49,834 nt of DNA, taken from positions 1 to 49,834 of the forward strand of contig JAPKYX010000164.1 in assembly GCA_026394075.1 (NCBI GenBank), read 5' to 3'. The DNA comes from Acidobacteriota bacterium. Lineage in GTDB: Bacteria > Acidobacteriota > Terriglobia > Bryobacterales > Bryobacteraceae. The position numbers and the translations under genes are program-made. Numbering within the stretch: the stretch's first letter is position 1; each line of letters opens with the position of its first letter. The notes under the pieces were generated by a model. The model worked only from the letters and a program-made list of their open reading frames with translations, did no database searches and was not told where the DNA came from. Of the stretch, positions 39,788 to 47,666 are shown piece after piece.

Positions 39788-41116
39788 CTACAGCCGCTCC
39801 AGCCGCGTGCGGGAGTCGCCGAATTGGTCGAGCTTGATATCGAAGCGGTCCAGCAGTGACAGGTAGAGGCTGCACATCTTGCGCTTGTCTTCGCTTTCGC
39901 CCAAATAGTTGAGCGTCCGGCCGGTCTTGAGCGTGCCGCCCAGGCCGCCGGCCAGCACCAGCGGCAGGCGCGTGTTGTCGTGCTTGCGGCCGATCCAGAG
40001 GTTGGACAGGAACATCAGGCAGCTGTGATCCAGCACCGTGCCGTCACCTTCCTTCATCGCTTCGAGGCGCGACGCCAGATACGCGAACTGGCTCAAGTGG
40101 AAGCGGGCGATCCGTTCATAGCCATCGGAGGCGTTGTTGTGCGACGCCGCGTGGTGGCCTTCCTTGACGTTCAGGAACGGGTAGTACATGGCAGACAGAT
40201 CCCGCGAGATCAGCAGTGAGGCGACGCGGGTTTTGTTGGTCTGGAACGCAATAGCGATGATGTCGCACATCAGCCGCGCGTGGTCCCGCAGATCTTCCGG
40301 GAGTCCATTGGCGGGCCGGTCCATGGTGGCGGCTGGGGTGTTGCGCGCTTTCGCTTGATCATCGGCCTGCGTCTTGTCGCGGCGCATACTCTCGACCCGC
40401 TTCTCCACTTCGCGCACGCTGGTGAGATACTCATCCAGCTTGTTCTTGTCACTGGCGCTGATCTTGCGCGTCAGGCTCTGCGCTCGGTCCTTCACGCGAT
40501 CCAGAATGCTGATGTTCAGCAGGCTGCCGCGGTTGTCAAACAGGTTGTCCCAGGCGAGTGACGGATAGACCTCCACCGGCACCGGCGAATCCGGGCTCTG
40601 CCAGGAGATGTGGGAGCTGTAGGCCATCGAGAAGTTGGTCTCGTGGTAGCCGGTCATGGGCTGCTCACAAGCCAGCACGATGCTCGATTGCGGGACGTCG
40701 TCGCTGACGCGACTGGCGATCATCTGGTCCACACTGATGCCGGAGTGGATGACGGCGCCTTTCGAGATCCGCGCGCCAGAGAGCAGGCTGCCGGTTTGGG
40801 CGGGGTGGATGCCTTGGCCGGTCAACGCCTTCACAAACAGGCCGTCGATGACGTTGATCTTTTCCTTCAATGGCTCCAGCGGCTGAAGCGTTTTGCTTAG
40901 CTTCATGGCCGCGCCTTCGCCTTCGGCGCTCCAGTGGTCTTCGTTGACGCCATTGCCCAGAAACACGACGCCGAAGCGCTTGGGGAACGCGGCGGCCGGT
41001 GGCGTATCTGCCAGCGCATGCATGGATTCGAGCCACGGCAAGGCCACCGTGCAACCCGCGCCGCGCAGGACCGCGCGCCGGGAAATGGAACTGGGGACCG
41101 GAGGTGTCTTCTTCAT
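39788..41116 (-). CDS. Exported DUF1552 protein
   Basis: A 442-residue protein with a Tat signal (ISRRAVLRGAGCTVALPWLE) and DUF1552 features: RFGVVFLGNGVNEDHWSAEG, GQGIHPAQTGSLLSGA and SIVLACEQP. It is related in layout to DUF1501 and other alkaline-phosphatase-like folds, but the catalytic role is unknown. AAGGAG sits ten bases before the ATG. It lies 32 bases downstream of the DUF1592 gene in the same direction, the pairing seen in Planctomycetes and Acidobacteriota, so the two probably act together in the periplasm or at the surface. Confidence 0.87.
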   Translation of the reverse strand: MKKTPPVPSSISRRAVLRGAGCTVALPWLESMHALADTPPAAAFPKRFGVVFLGNGVNEDHWSAEGEGAAMKLSKTLQPLEPLKEKINVIDGLFVKALTGQGIHPAQTGSLLSGARISKGAVIHSGISVDQMIASRVSDDVPQSSIVLACEQPMTGYHETNFSMAYSSHISWQSPDSPVPVEVYPSLAWDNLFDNRGSLLNISILDRVKDRAQSLTRKISASDKNKLDEYLTSVREVEKRVESMRRDKTQADDQAKARNTPAATMDRPANGLPEDLRDHARLMCDIIAIAFQTNKTRVASLLISRDLSAMYYPFLNVKEGHHAASHNNASDGYERIARFHLSQFAYLASRLEAMKEGDGTVLDHSCLMFLSNLWIGRKHDNTRLPLVLAGGLGGTLKTGRTLNYLGESEDKRKMCSLYLSLLDRFDIKLDQFGDSRTRLERL

Positions 41117-41148
41117 CTGCGGTGGGCTCCTTGCAAGACAATGATCTC

Positions 41149-44100
41149 CTAATCGGTGGCGGCCGGAGTTTCCGGCAGCCGGCGGTGGCGGAACTGTTGG
41201 CTGGTGACGATCGCTTCCACCAGGGCGCTGAGGCGGCAGCCGTTGGCTTGGGCTTGGGCCGCCATACGCTCAACCAGAGCCTCATCGGAAAGCTGAAGCG
41301 ACCGGTTCAGCGCAAAGGCCAGCAGCTTGCGGCTGATGTTCAACACAAAATCCTTCTCGCGCCGTTCGCGGATGAAGCGCTGCAAGCCTTCGACACCGGA
41401 TCCCGTGAGTCCACCGGGATAGCTGACTTGAGTCTCGACGGCGCGACCAGCCAGATCCTTGGTGCGAACGTCACCCACCGGTCCATAGCCTTCAAACGCC
41501 AGCCCGAACGAATCGATGCGCGCATGGCAGGCTGCGCAAAGGGCATTCTCGCGATGCTTGGTCAGCATGTCGCGCACGGGCAGTTCGGAGGTTGATTCGT
41601 CATTCGGCAACTCAGGCACAGCAGGCGGAGGTGGCGGCACCACTTCGCCCAGCACTCGCTGCACCACCCAGTTGCCGCGCTTGACCGGGGAGGTGCGGAG
41701 GCCCGGCGAATTCTGGGTGAGAAAGACCGCCATTGGCAGCAACCCGCCCCGTCCGTAAGGCCGAGCGTCCTCGATGCGGACCCACTGGTCCGCCGGACCC
41801 GTCACGCCGGGAATGCCGTAGTGCTTGGCCAACGCGGGATTGACGAAGGTGTGGCGGCCATAGAGCAGATCCAGCAAGGAACGGTCATTCGCGAACGCAT
41901 CCCCGAGCAGCCGGACTGGTTCCTGGAACATCGCTGACCGAAGCTCATTGTTGAAAGCGGGAAAGCGCGCGCGATCGACCGAGTTGTTGGTTTCAAACTG
42001 GCGGAAGCCCAGCCAGTTGCCGGTGAACTCCGTGGCCAGGCCGCGTATGCGCTGATCCTTCAACATCCGCCGCGCCTGCGCGAGCAACACTTCCGGCCGC
42101 TGCAAGTCGCCTGCGGTGACGTGCCGCAGCAGTTCCTGATCCGGCATGCTGGCCCACAGGAAGTAGCTCAACCGGCTGGCCAGCGCGTCATTCGAGAGTG
42201 GGCGGTGGGCAGGCGGTTGCCCGGCTTTGGGTGCTCGAACAGGCGCGGCTTGGGGCCGCATGCTGCTGGATAGATCGAGGCGATAGAGAAAGTCCGGGGC
42301 CATCAGGATGCTCACCAGACACTCCCGCAGCGCGGCTTCGTGGGTTAACTCATTCTTGCTGCGCAGGGTGCGGTAGTAGGCGGTGAGATCTTGGCGCTCA
42401 CTGGGGTCGAGCGGACGGCGGTAGGCGCGGGCGGCGAACGCGAGCAGGGCGTCCAGGTGCTTGGGCTCGGCGGTCTTCCGCTGCTGCTCCAACGCGCGGA
42501 GGGTTGCGTTGATGCCGTCGTAGTGCTCGCGGATGGCCTGCGGGGCGATGGGATCGTTGCCGGGGTCGGCGGCGGCCTTCTTGAGGTACGCATCGCGCAT
42601 GTCGGAGATCACTCCCGCGTCAGTAATGCCCCGCCCTACCGGGCGCTCACTGGCGGATTCCGCGCCCTTGCCTTGCACTTCACCACTCTGGTTGAAGAAG
42701 TACTGGATCCAGGTGCGCGCGGTGAAGTCGGCGATATAGTCGAACTCATTCCACAGCCGGTCCAGTTCGCGGCGGCCCTCGTCGTCCAGGATCAGCTCCA
42801 TCAATGGCTGGTCATCGCGGTAGAAGCCGAGCACGCTGTGATAGCCCGCGCTCAGCAGACGGCCCTTGTCTTCGGAGTCATCCGGGAAGTAGCGCCCGCG
42901 TTCGGTGATGTAGAACTTATCCGGGAAGACCGAGGCGAAGCGGGCAAAGGCCGCCTGGTAACGCTCCCGTTGCGCGGCGGGCACGACGAGGTCGGGGTCC
43001 CCAGCGCGATCCCGGGCCATCAACGCGGCCCAACGCGGAGCGGCTTCCTGATGGAGCCCGGCATAGCGCGGAATGGCCGGCACATCGGGCGGCGGATCGG
43101 TGTCGTTGCGCAGTGCCGCCGGGTCACTATCGCGGCGGTGGGTGGCGAACTGCTTCAGCTTCCAGTTGAGCAGCGGTTGGGACCCAGCAGGCAGGCCGCG
43201 GACCTTGGGCGCGGCATACTGCATGCCCGTGTGGGCGCGGAGCTTCGTCACGAAGGCGTCCATCGCGCGGCATCCGGCGGTCAACTGCTCCGGCTGGCCG
43301 GGCGCGGGAAGGGCCTTCCACATTGCCTGAAGCTTGGCCACTGGACCCAGCGCGTCCGGCTCATTCAGAATCTGCCACACCTGCGGAAGATACCGCCGGC
43401 TCAGCCCGGCCTCGGCAGCAATGCTCTCCAACGTCGCGCGGGGCAGGCCAAAGGCAGCTCGATGCTGGTAGCGCCAGGCGGCGGCAAAATAGGCGGTGTG
43501 TTGGGTTGGTTGGCGGAAGTAAAAGCTGATGATCTGCTGGATGGCGTACTTTTCGCGATCGGTCTCCACCATCATCGGGTGCGGCGAAAACTGGATGGTG
43601 CCGGGCGCCAGCACCATGTGCGTCGAGATGTCGCGGGCCGCTTGCAGATATTTATTCAGCAGCGCCGGAGACATGGTCAGCGATTCGCCAGAGTTGTCGA
43701 AGCCAGCTGGATTGGCCGGATCGATGGGAAACTCGCGCGTGACGTCCAGGTTCTGGCCGGTCAGGTCGCGGATGGTGTAGTTGTATTCGGCATTGCTCAG
43801 ACGGCGCGCGGGCACCAGGCCGGGGTCACCCGCTGATCTCTTGATCTCCGCCGCGCGGACCTGTTCGATCCAGCTGATCACGCGGTCCGTGTCGGCCGCC
43901 GGTGGCGACGGCAAGGGCTTGGGCGGCATGTCGCGCGCCCGCAGACGTTCCATCACCAGGGCCCAGCGCGGAAACTCATGCGTGACGGAGCCTAGCGTCG
44001 TATAGGCAGTCAGATCAAACTGGGCCGCTGGAGTTTTGCCGCTGTGGCAGCCCACGCAATGCTTCTGCAGGAACGGCCGAATCGTTGTGTTGAGTTGCCC

Positions 44101-44172
44101 GGGCAGAGACGCGGGCGGCGCCGCCGCCACTGGTAGCGTCAAGAGAGAGGCCAAAGCCCAGGCGCGCATCAC
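41149..44172 (-). CDS. Large exported c-haem protein with DUF1587-DUF1595-DUF1592-DUF1588-DUF1585
   Basis: A 1007-residue protein with an export signal. A first haem motif, Cys39-Val-Gly-Cys42-His43 (KHCVGCHSGK), lies in a Planctomycete-type cytochrome c domain. DUF1587 follows at about 120-190 (LSNAEYNYTIRDLTGQ) and DUF1595 at about 570-630 (FAARAYRRPLDPSER). DUF1592 (about 665-800) has LSYFLWASMPDQELL and DUF1588 (about 800-905) has RGGLLPMAVFLTQNSPG. A second haem motif, Cys879-Ala-Ala-Cys882-His883, is in DUF1588. DUF1585 is at the C-terminus. A central region of about 370 residues (195-565) is not part of the standard set. The start is GTG 44172 or ATG 44169. The role is unknown; a surface electron-transfer or degradative complex is possible. 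Confidence 0.87.
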   Translation of the reverse strand: MMRAWALASLLTLPVAAAPPASLPGQLNTTIRPFLQKHCVGCHSGKTPAAQFDLTAYTTLGSVTHEFPRWALVMERLRARDMPPKPLPSPPAADTDRVISWIEQVRAAEIKRSAGDPGLVPARRLSNAEYNYTIRDLTGQNLDVTREFPIDPANPAGFDNSGESLTMSPALLNKYLQAARDISTHMVLAPGTIQFSPHPMMVETDREKYAIQQIISFYFRQPTQHTAYFAAAWRYQHRAAFGLPRATLESIAAEAGLSRRYLPQVWQILNEPDALGPVAKLQAMWKALPAPGQPEQLTAGCRAMDAFVTKLRAHTGMQYAAPKVRGLPAGSQPLLNWKLKQFATHRRDSDPAALRNDTDPPPDVPAIPRYAGLHQEAAPRWAALMARDRAGDPDLVVPAAQRERYQAAFARFASVFPDKFYITERGRYFPDDSEDKGRLLSAGYHSVLGFYRDDQPLMELILDDEGRRELDRLWNEFDYIADFTARTWIQYFFNQSGEVQGKGAESASERPVGRGITDAGVISDMRDAYLKKAAADPGNDPIAPQAIREHYDGINATLRALEQQRKTAEPKHLDALLAFAARAYRRPLDPSERQDLTAYYRTLRSKNELTHEAALRECLVSILMAPDFLYRLDLSSSMRPQAAPVRAPKAGQPPAHRPLSNDALASRLSYFLWASMPDQELLRHVTAGDLQRPEVLLAQARRMLKDQRIRGLATEFTGNWLGFRQFETNNSVDRARFPAFNNELRSAMFQEPVRLLGDAFANDRSLLDLLYGRHTFVNPALAKHYGIPGVTGPADQWVRIEDARPYGRGGLLPMAVFLTQNSPGLRTSPVKRGNWVVQRVLGEVVPPPPPAVPELPNDESTSELPVRDMLTKHRENALCAACHARIDSFGLAFEGYGPVGDVRTKDLAGRAVETQVSYPGGLTGSGVEGLQRFIRERREKDFVLNISRKLLAFALNRSLQLSDEALVERMAAQAQANGCRLSALVEAIVTSQQFRHRRLPETPAATD

Positions 44173-44241
44173 GAAGCTATGTTCTCATGGCGCACCGGTT
44201 CCGTGCGTTCAGCAGCCCAATCGCCGGTCCACGGACGGGCA

Positions 44242-44247
44242 TAGAAT
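44242..44247 (+). promoter_or_regulatory. -10 box TAGAAT six bases before a GTG start
   Basis: TAGAAT (five of six to TATAAT) ends exactly six bases before the GTG at 44254 with GTTCGT between them. There is no ribosome-binding run, so the message should be leaderless. It sits in the 81-base gap between the two divergent export cassettes. Confidence 0.55.
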
Positions 44248-44253
44248 GTTCGT

Positions 44254-46434
44254 GTGCTTTACCGTCGTCATTTTCTGTGCTTGCTCGCCGCGAGTGGTTT
44301 CGCGCCGGCCCAGACGGTGGAGATCAGCTTTGAACGAGACGTGCTGTCGCTGCTGACGACGAAGGGCTGCAATAGTTCAGCGTGTCATGGCTCACCCGCG
44401 GGGCAGAGCGGCTTCAAGTTATCGCTCTACGGCGCGGATGCGGCGGCCGATCACGCGATGATCACCACCGCTCACAAGGGCCGGCGTGTGGATCTGGCGA
44501 AGCCTGAGAACTCGCTGCTGTTGCGGAAGCCCACGTTCGCGTTGGCTCACGGCGGTGGGCACGTGATCGAAGAATCCAGCGATGAATACCGGACGCTGCT
44601 GGAATGGTTGCGCCAAGGTGCGCAGCGCAGTTCGAACGGACCACGCATCGTGCGGCTGGAGGTCCAACCGCGCGAACGCATTCTAAGTCCCGGTGCCCAG
44701 TTGCAGTTGAGCGTGGTGGGCTTCCTGTCCGACGGCAACACCGTGGACCTGACGCGCCAGGTGCGCTACGCCGTCAATGATGAAGCGGTGGTGGCGGTAT
44801 CCGCTGCGGGAGGCGTCACGGCAAAAGGCCGCGGCTTGACCGTGGTGATGGCGCGCGGCGTCGGCAAAGCGGCCACGGCGCAGTTTATCGTCAGCGATAC
44901 CCCACCTGTCCAGCAGGTGTCCGCGGCGGGCAACTTCATTGATGCCGAGGTTTTCGCCAAGCTGCGGCAGGTGGGCATTCAGCCTTACCCGGAAGCAAGC
45001 GACCGCGCGTTTGTGCGCCGTGTCTATCTCGACCTGATCGGCCTGTTGCCCACCGTCGAGGAAACGTCCCGCTTTCTGGCGGACTCACGATCCGACAAGC
45101 GGGCCCGCTTGATCGACCAGCTGCTGGATCGACCGGAGTACGTCTCCCATTGGCTGGTGAAGTTTGAGGACTGGTTCCGCAACTCCCAGTATTACTCGCA
45201 AGGCCGCACCAACTACGCCTTTAAGCACTGGCTGGCGGAGGCGATCCGGGCCGACAAGCCCTACAACCAGACCGTCCGCGAGATGTTGACCGCCACCGGC
45301 GACACCACGTCTCACCCGGCCGGCAACTTCTGGCACCCGGCCATCGACTTCATGCTGAAGACGTTTGACGTCTCCAAAGCCACGCCGACCGTGGCGCGTC
45401 TATTTTTGGGGCAGCGGATTGAATGCGCGGAATGCCACAATCACCCGCTCGAGAATCTGACGCAGGACGATTTCTTCGGCATGGCGGCCTTTATGGGCCG
45501 CACGAAAGTGAAGCACGGCTACGCGCAGTACCGGCGCGTCTGGTACAACTCGCGCGAGGGCGAGGTGATGCATCCCAATACCAAGAAGCCCGTGGCCCCG
45601 CGATTCCTGGATGGCACCGAACCGGCGATCGGCGAGCAGCAGGACCGGCGCGAAGTTCTGGCGGACTGGATCCTGGGTGCGCAAAAGACACAGTTCGCCC
45701 GGGCCACGGTGAATCGCGTGTGGGCCGAATATTTCGGCCAGGGCATTGTCGAACCGGCGGATGATTTCCGGTCCACCAACATGCCGACGCACCCGGCGCT
45801 GCTGGATGGTTTGGCGGAAGAGTTTATCGCCCACGGTTACCAGTTCAAACCGCTGCACCGGCTGATCCTGAATTCGAAGGTCTACCAGTTGTCCTCTCGC
45901 GCCCCCGGCCGCACCGGTGGCACGGACCCGCTGGAGCGGACGCTGCTGGCCCGGTACGAACCGCGCAAGCTGCCGGCGGAAGTATTGCTGGATGCGCTGG
46001 GCCAAGTGACCGGGGTGCCCCAGGAGTTCAACAACTACCCGGCCGGAACTACGGCCAAGGATCTGGTGGCGTCGATTGGGGCGACGTACTTTCTGACGAC
46101 CTTCGGCCATCCCCGCCGCGACACCATGGAGCCGCGCACCCAGGCGCCGTCGTTGGCGCAGGCCCTGCACTTGATGAATGCCGAGGCCGTTCGCGAAAAG
46201 GTGGAGTCTCCCAAGAACGTCCTGGCCACGTTGCTGGAGCAAACGCTCGATGACCGGACGGTGGCCGATCAGCTTTATCTGCGAGCCCTGGCGCGCGCCC
46301 CGTCCTCCGGCGAATGGGGCAACATCGAAGCCTTTTTGGCCAGTGAGAAGCAGGCCGGACGCAGCCGTCGGCGGGCCTTCGAGAATCTGCTGTGGGCGGT
46401 GCTGAACACCCGGGAGTTTCAAATCAACCAATGA
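44254..46434 (+). CDS. Exported DUF1549/DUF1553 protein with cytochrome-like motifs and Big2 domain
   Basis: A 726-residue protein starting at GTG with a Tat-like signal (YRRHFLCLLAASGFAPA). A CX4CH site, Cys39-Cys44-His45 (GCNSSACHGS), opens the mature protein. A bacterial Ig-like (Big2) domain lies at about 130-220, DUF1549 at about 235-440 (FVRRVYLDLIGLLPT, WLVKFEDWFRNS) with Cys391-Ala-Glu-Cys394-His395 (CAECHNHP), and DUF1553 at about 470-720 (NRVWAEYFGQGIVEP, FNNYPAGT). The family is of unknown function and usually paired with DUF1501 genes. That is the case here, with a four-base ATGA overlap to the next gene. Confidence 0.88.
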   Translation: MLYRRHFLCLLAASGFAPAQTVEISFERDVLSLLTTKGCNSSACHGSPAGQSGFKLSLYGADAAADHAMITTAHKGRRVDLAKPENSLLLRKPTFALAHGGGHVIEESSDEYRTLLEWLRQGAQRSSNGPRIVRLEVQPRERILSPGAQLQLSVVGFLSDGNTVDLTRQVRYAVNDEAVVAVSAAGGVTAKGRGLTVVMARGVGKAATAQFIVSDTPPVQQVSAAGNFIDAEVFAKLRQVGIQPYPEASDRAFVRRVYLDLIGLLPTVEETSRFLADSRSDKRARLIDQLLDRPEYVSHWLVKFEDWFRNSQYYSQGRTNYAFKHWLAEAIRADKPYNQTVREMLTATGDTTSHPAGNFWHPAIDFMLKTFDVSKATPTVARLFLGQRIECAECHNHPLENLTQDDFFGMAAFMGRTKVKHGYAQYRRVWYNSREGEVMHPNTKKPVAPRFLDGTEPAIGEQQDRREVLADWILGAQKTQFARATVNRVWAEYFGQGIVEPADDFRSTNMPTHPALLDGLAEEFIAHGYQFKPLHRLILNSKVYQLSSRAPGRTGGTDPLERTLLARYEPRKLPAEVLLDALGQVTGVPQEFNNYPAGTTAKDLVASIGATYFLTTFGHPRRDTMEPRTQAPSLAQALHLMNAEAVREKVESPKNVLATLLEQTLDDRTVADQLYLRALARAPSSGEWGNIEAFLASEKQAGRSRRRAFENLLWAVLNTREFQINQ

Positions 46435-47666
46435 CGTCACGCCGCAACTTTCTCCGCATCGGGGCCTCGGCATTGGGCCTGGACCTGCCGCAACTACTGG
46501 CCGCCACGGGACCGGCGAAGAACTGCATCATCTACTTCCAGGAAGGCGGCGCTTGCCAGCACGACAGCTTTGACCCGAAGCCCGATCAACCGGCGGAAAT
46601 TCGCGGCGCGTGGAAGTCCATCCCGACGGCGCTGCCCGGCGTCCACTTCTCGGAGCTGCTGCCACGGTGCGCGGCGCAGGCGAACAAGTTCGCGGTGATC
46701 CGTTCGATGTACTCCAAGGAAGCGATCCACGAGAAGGCCAAGCAGTACATCTTCTCTGGCTCGCGGCCCAATAATGCGTTCAAGCATCCGGTGTTCGGCT
46801 CCGTGGTGGCCAAGGAACTGGGGCCTCGCAACGGGGTGCCGCCGTTTGTCTGCATTCCACGGCGCGACATCTGCGCGGACGCCGGCTTTCTCGGCGCGGC
46901 CTATGATCCGTTCATTACGGGCGACCCCGGCAAGAAGGAGTTCCGGGTCCAGGATCTCAGCCTGCCCGCCACCGTGTCGCTGGAAGAGTCGGCATCGCGG
47001 GAACGGCTGCTGCGGTCGATGGATGAAGAGCTGCGGCAGGTGGAGAAATCGAAGCTGCTGGAAGGGATGGACTACTTCTACCAGAAGGCATTTGATCTGG
47101 TGGTCTCTGAACCGGCGCGCAAGGCCTTCAACATCGAAGAGGAGCCCGCAAAGCTGCGCGACCAGTATGGCCGGAACTCCGCCGGGCAAGGGGCTTTGCT
47201 AGCGCGGCGGCTGATTGAGGCGGGCGTGCGGCTGGCCGCAGTCTTCCAAGGTGGGTACGATGCCCATGGCGGCATTGTCGAATCCAGCACGAGCATCTTC
47301 CCGGTCTTTGACCAAGCGTTCTCTACGCTGATTGAAGATCTGGAACAGCGGGGGTTGCTGGAATCGACGCTGGTGCTAGCGATCGGCGAGTTTGGACGGA
47401 CGCCGCACATCAACCACTCCGCAGGTCGGGACCACTGGCCGGGCGTCTTCTCGATTGCGGCGGCAGGCGCGGGCATTCGGGGCGGCCAGATTATCGGCTC
47501 CAGCGACGCGCAAGGGGGCGCACCGCAGGATCGCCCGCTGTCCATTGAAGACCTGGGGGCGACGGTCTACAAAAAGCTGGGGATTGATCCGCACAAGGAG
47601 TACCGCAGCAATGGGCGCCCGGTGAAGATGAACGACGGCGGTGTGCCGATCCGGGAACTGTTCTGA
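46431..47666 (+). CDS. Exported DUF1501 protein
   Basis: A 411-residue protein with a Tat signal (TSRRNFLRIGASALGLDL) and DUF1501 features of the alkaline-phosphatase-like clan: IIYFQEGGACQHDSFDPKPD, the RSMYSKEAIHEKAKQYIFSG block, GGYDAHGGI and IGEFGRTPHINHSAGRDHW. Asp and His residues at family metal-site positions remain. The substrate is unknown; sulfatase- or phosphatase-like chemistry is only suggested by the fold. The start overlaps the DUF1549/1553 stop (ATGA), and its own TGA shares one base with the next ATG. Confidence 0.88.
   Translation: MTSRRNFLRIGASALGLDLPQLLAATGPAKNCIIYFQEGGACQHDSFDPKPDQPAEIRGAWKSIPTALPGVHFSELLPRCAAQANKFAVIRSMYSKEAIHEKAKQYIFSGSRPNNAFKHPVFGSVVAKELGPRNGVPPFVCIPRRDICADAGFLGAAYDPFITGDPGKKEFRVQDLSLPATVSLEESASRERLLRSMDEELRQVEKSKLLEGMDYFYQKAFDLVVSEPARKAFNIEEEPAKLRDQYGRNSAGQGALLARRLIEAGVRLAAVFQGGYDAHGGIVESSTSIFPVFDQAFSTLIEDLEQRGLLESTLVLAIGEFGRTPHINHSAGRDHWPGVFSIAAAGAGIRGGQIIGSSDAQGGAPQDRPLSIEDLGATVYKKLGIDPHKEYRSNGRPVKMNDGGVPIRELF

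Noticed and set aside
42391-43836. 481-codon open frame antisense to the DUF1592 gene
   Set aside because: Composition is typical of a shadow frame and it has no ribosome site or recognisable motif; the minus-strand protein has clear domains.
45400-46473. 357-codon open frame antisense to the DUF1549/1553 gene
   Set aside because: Arg/Gly/Gln-rich shadow of a well-supported gene.
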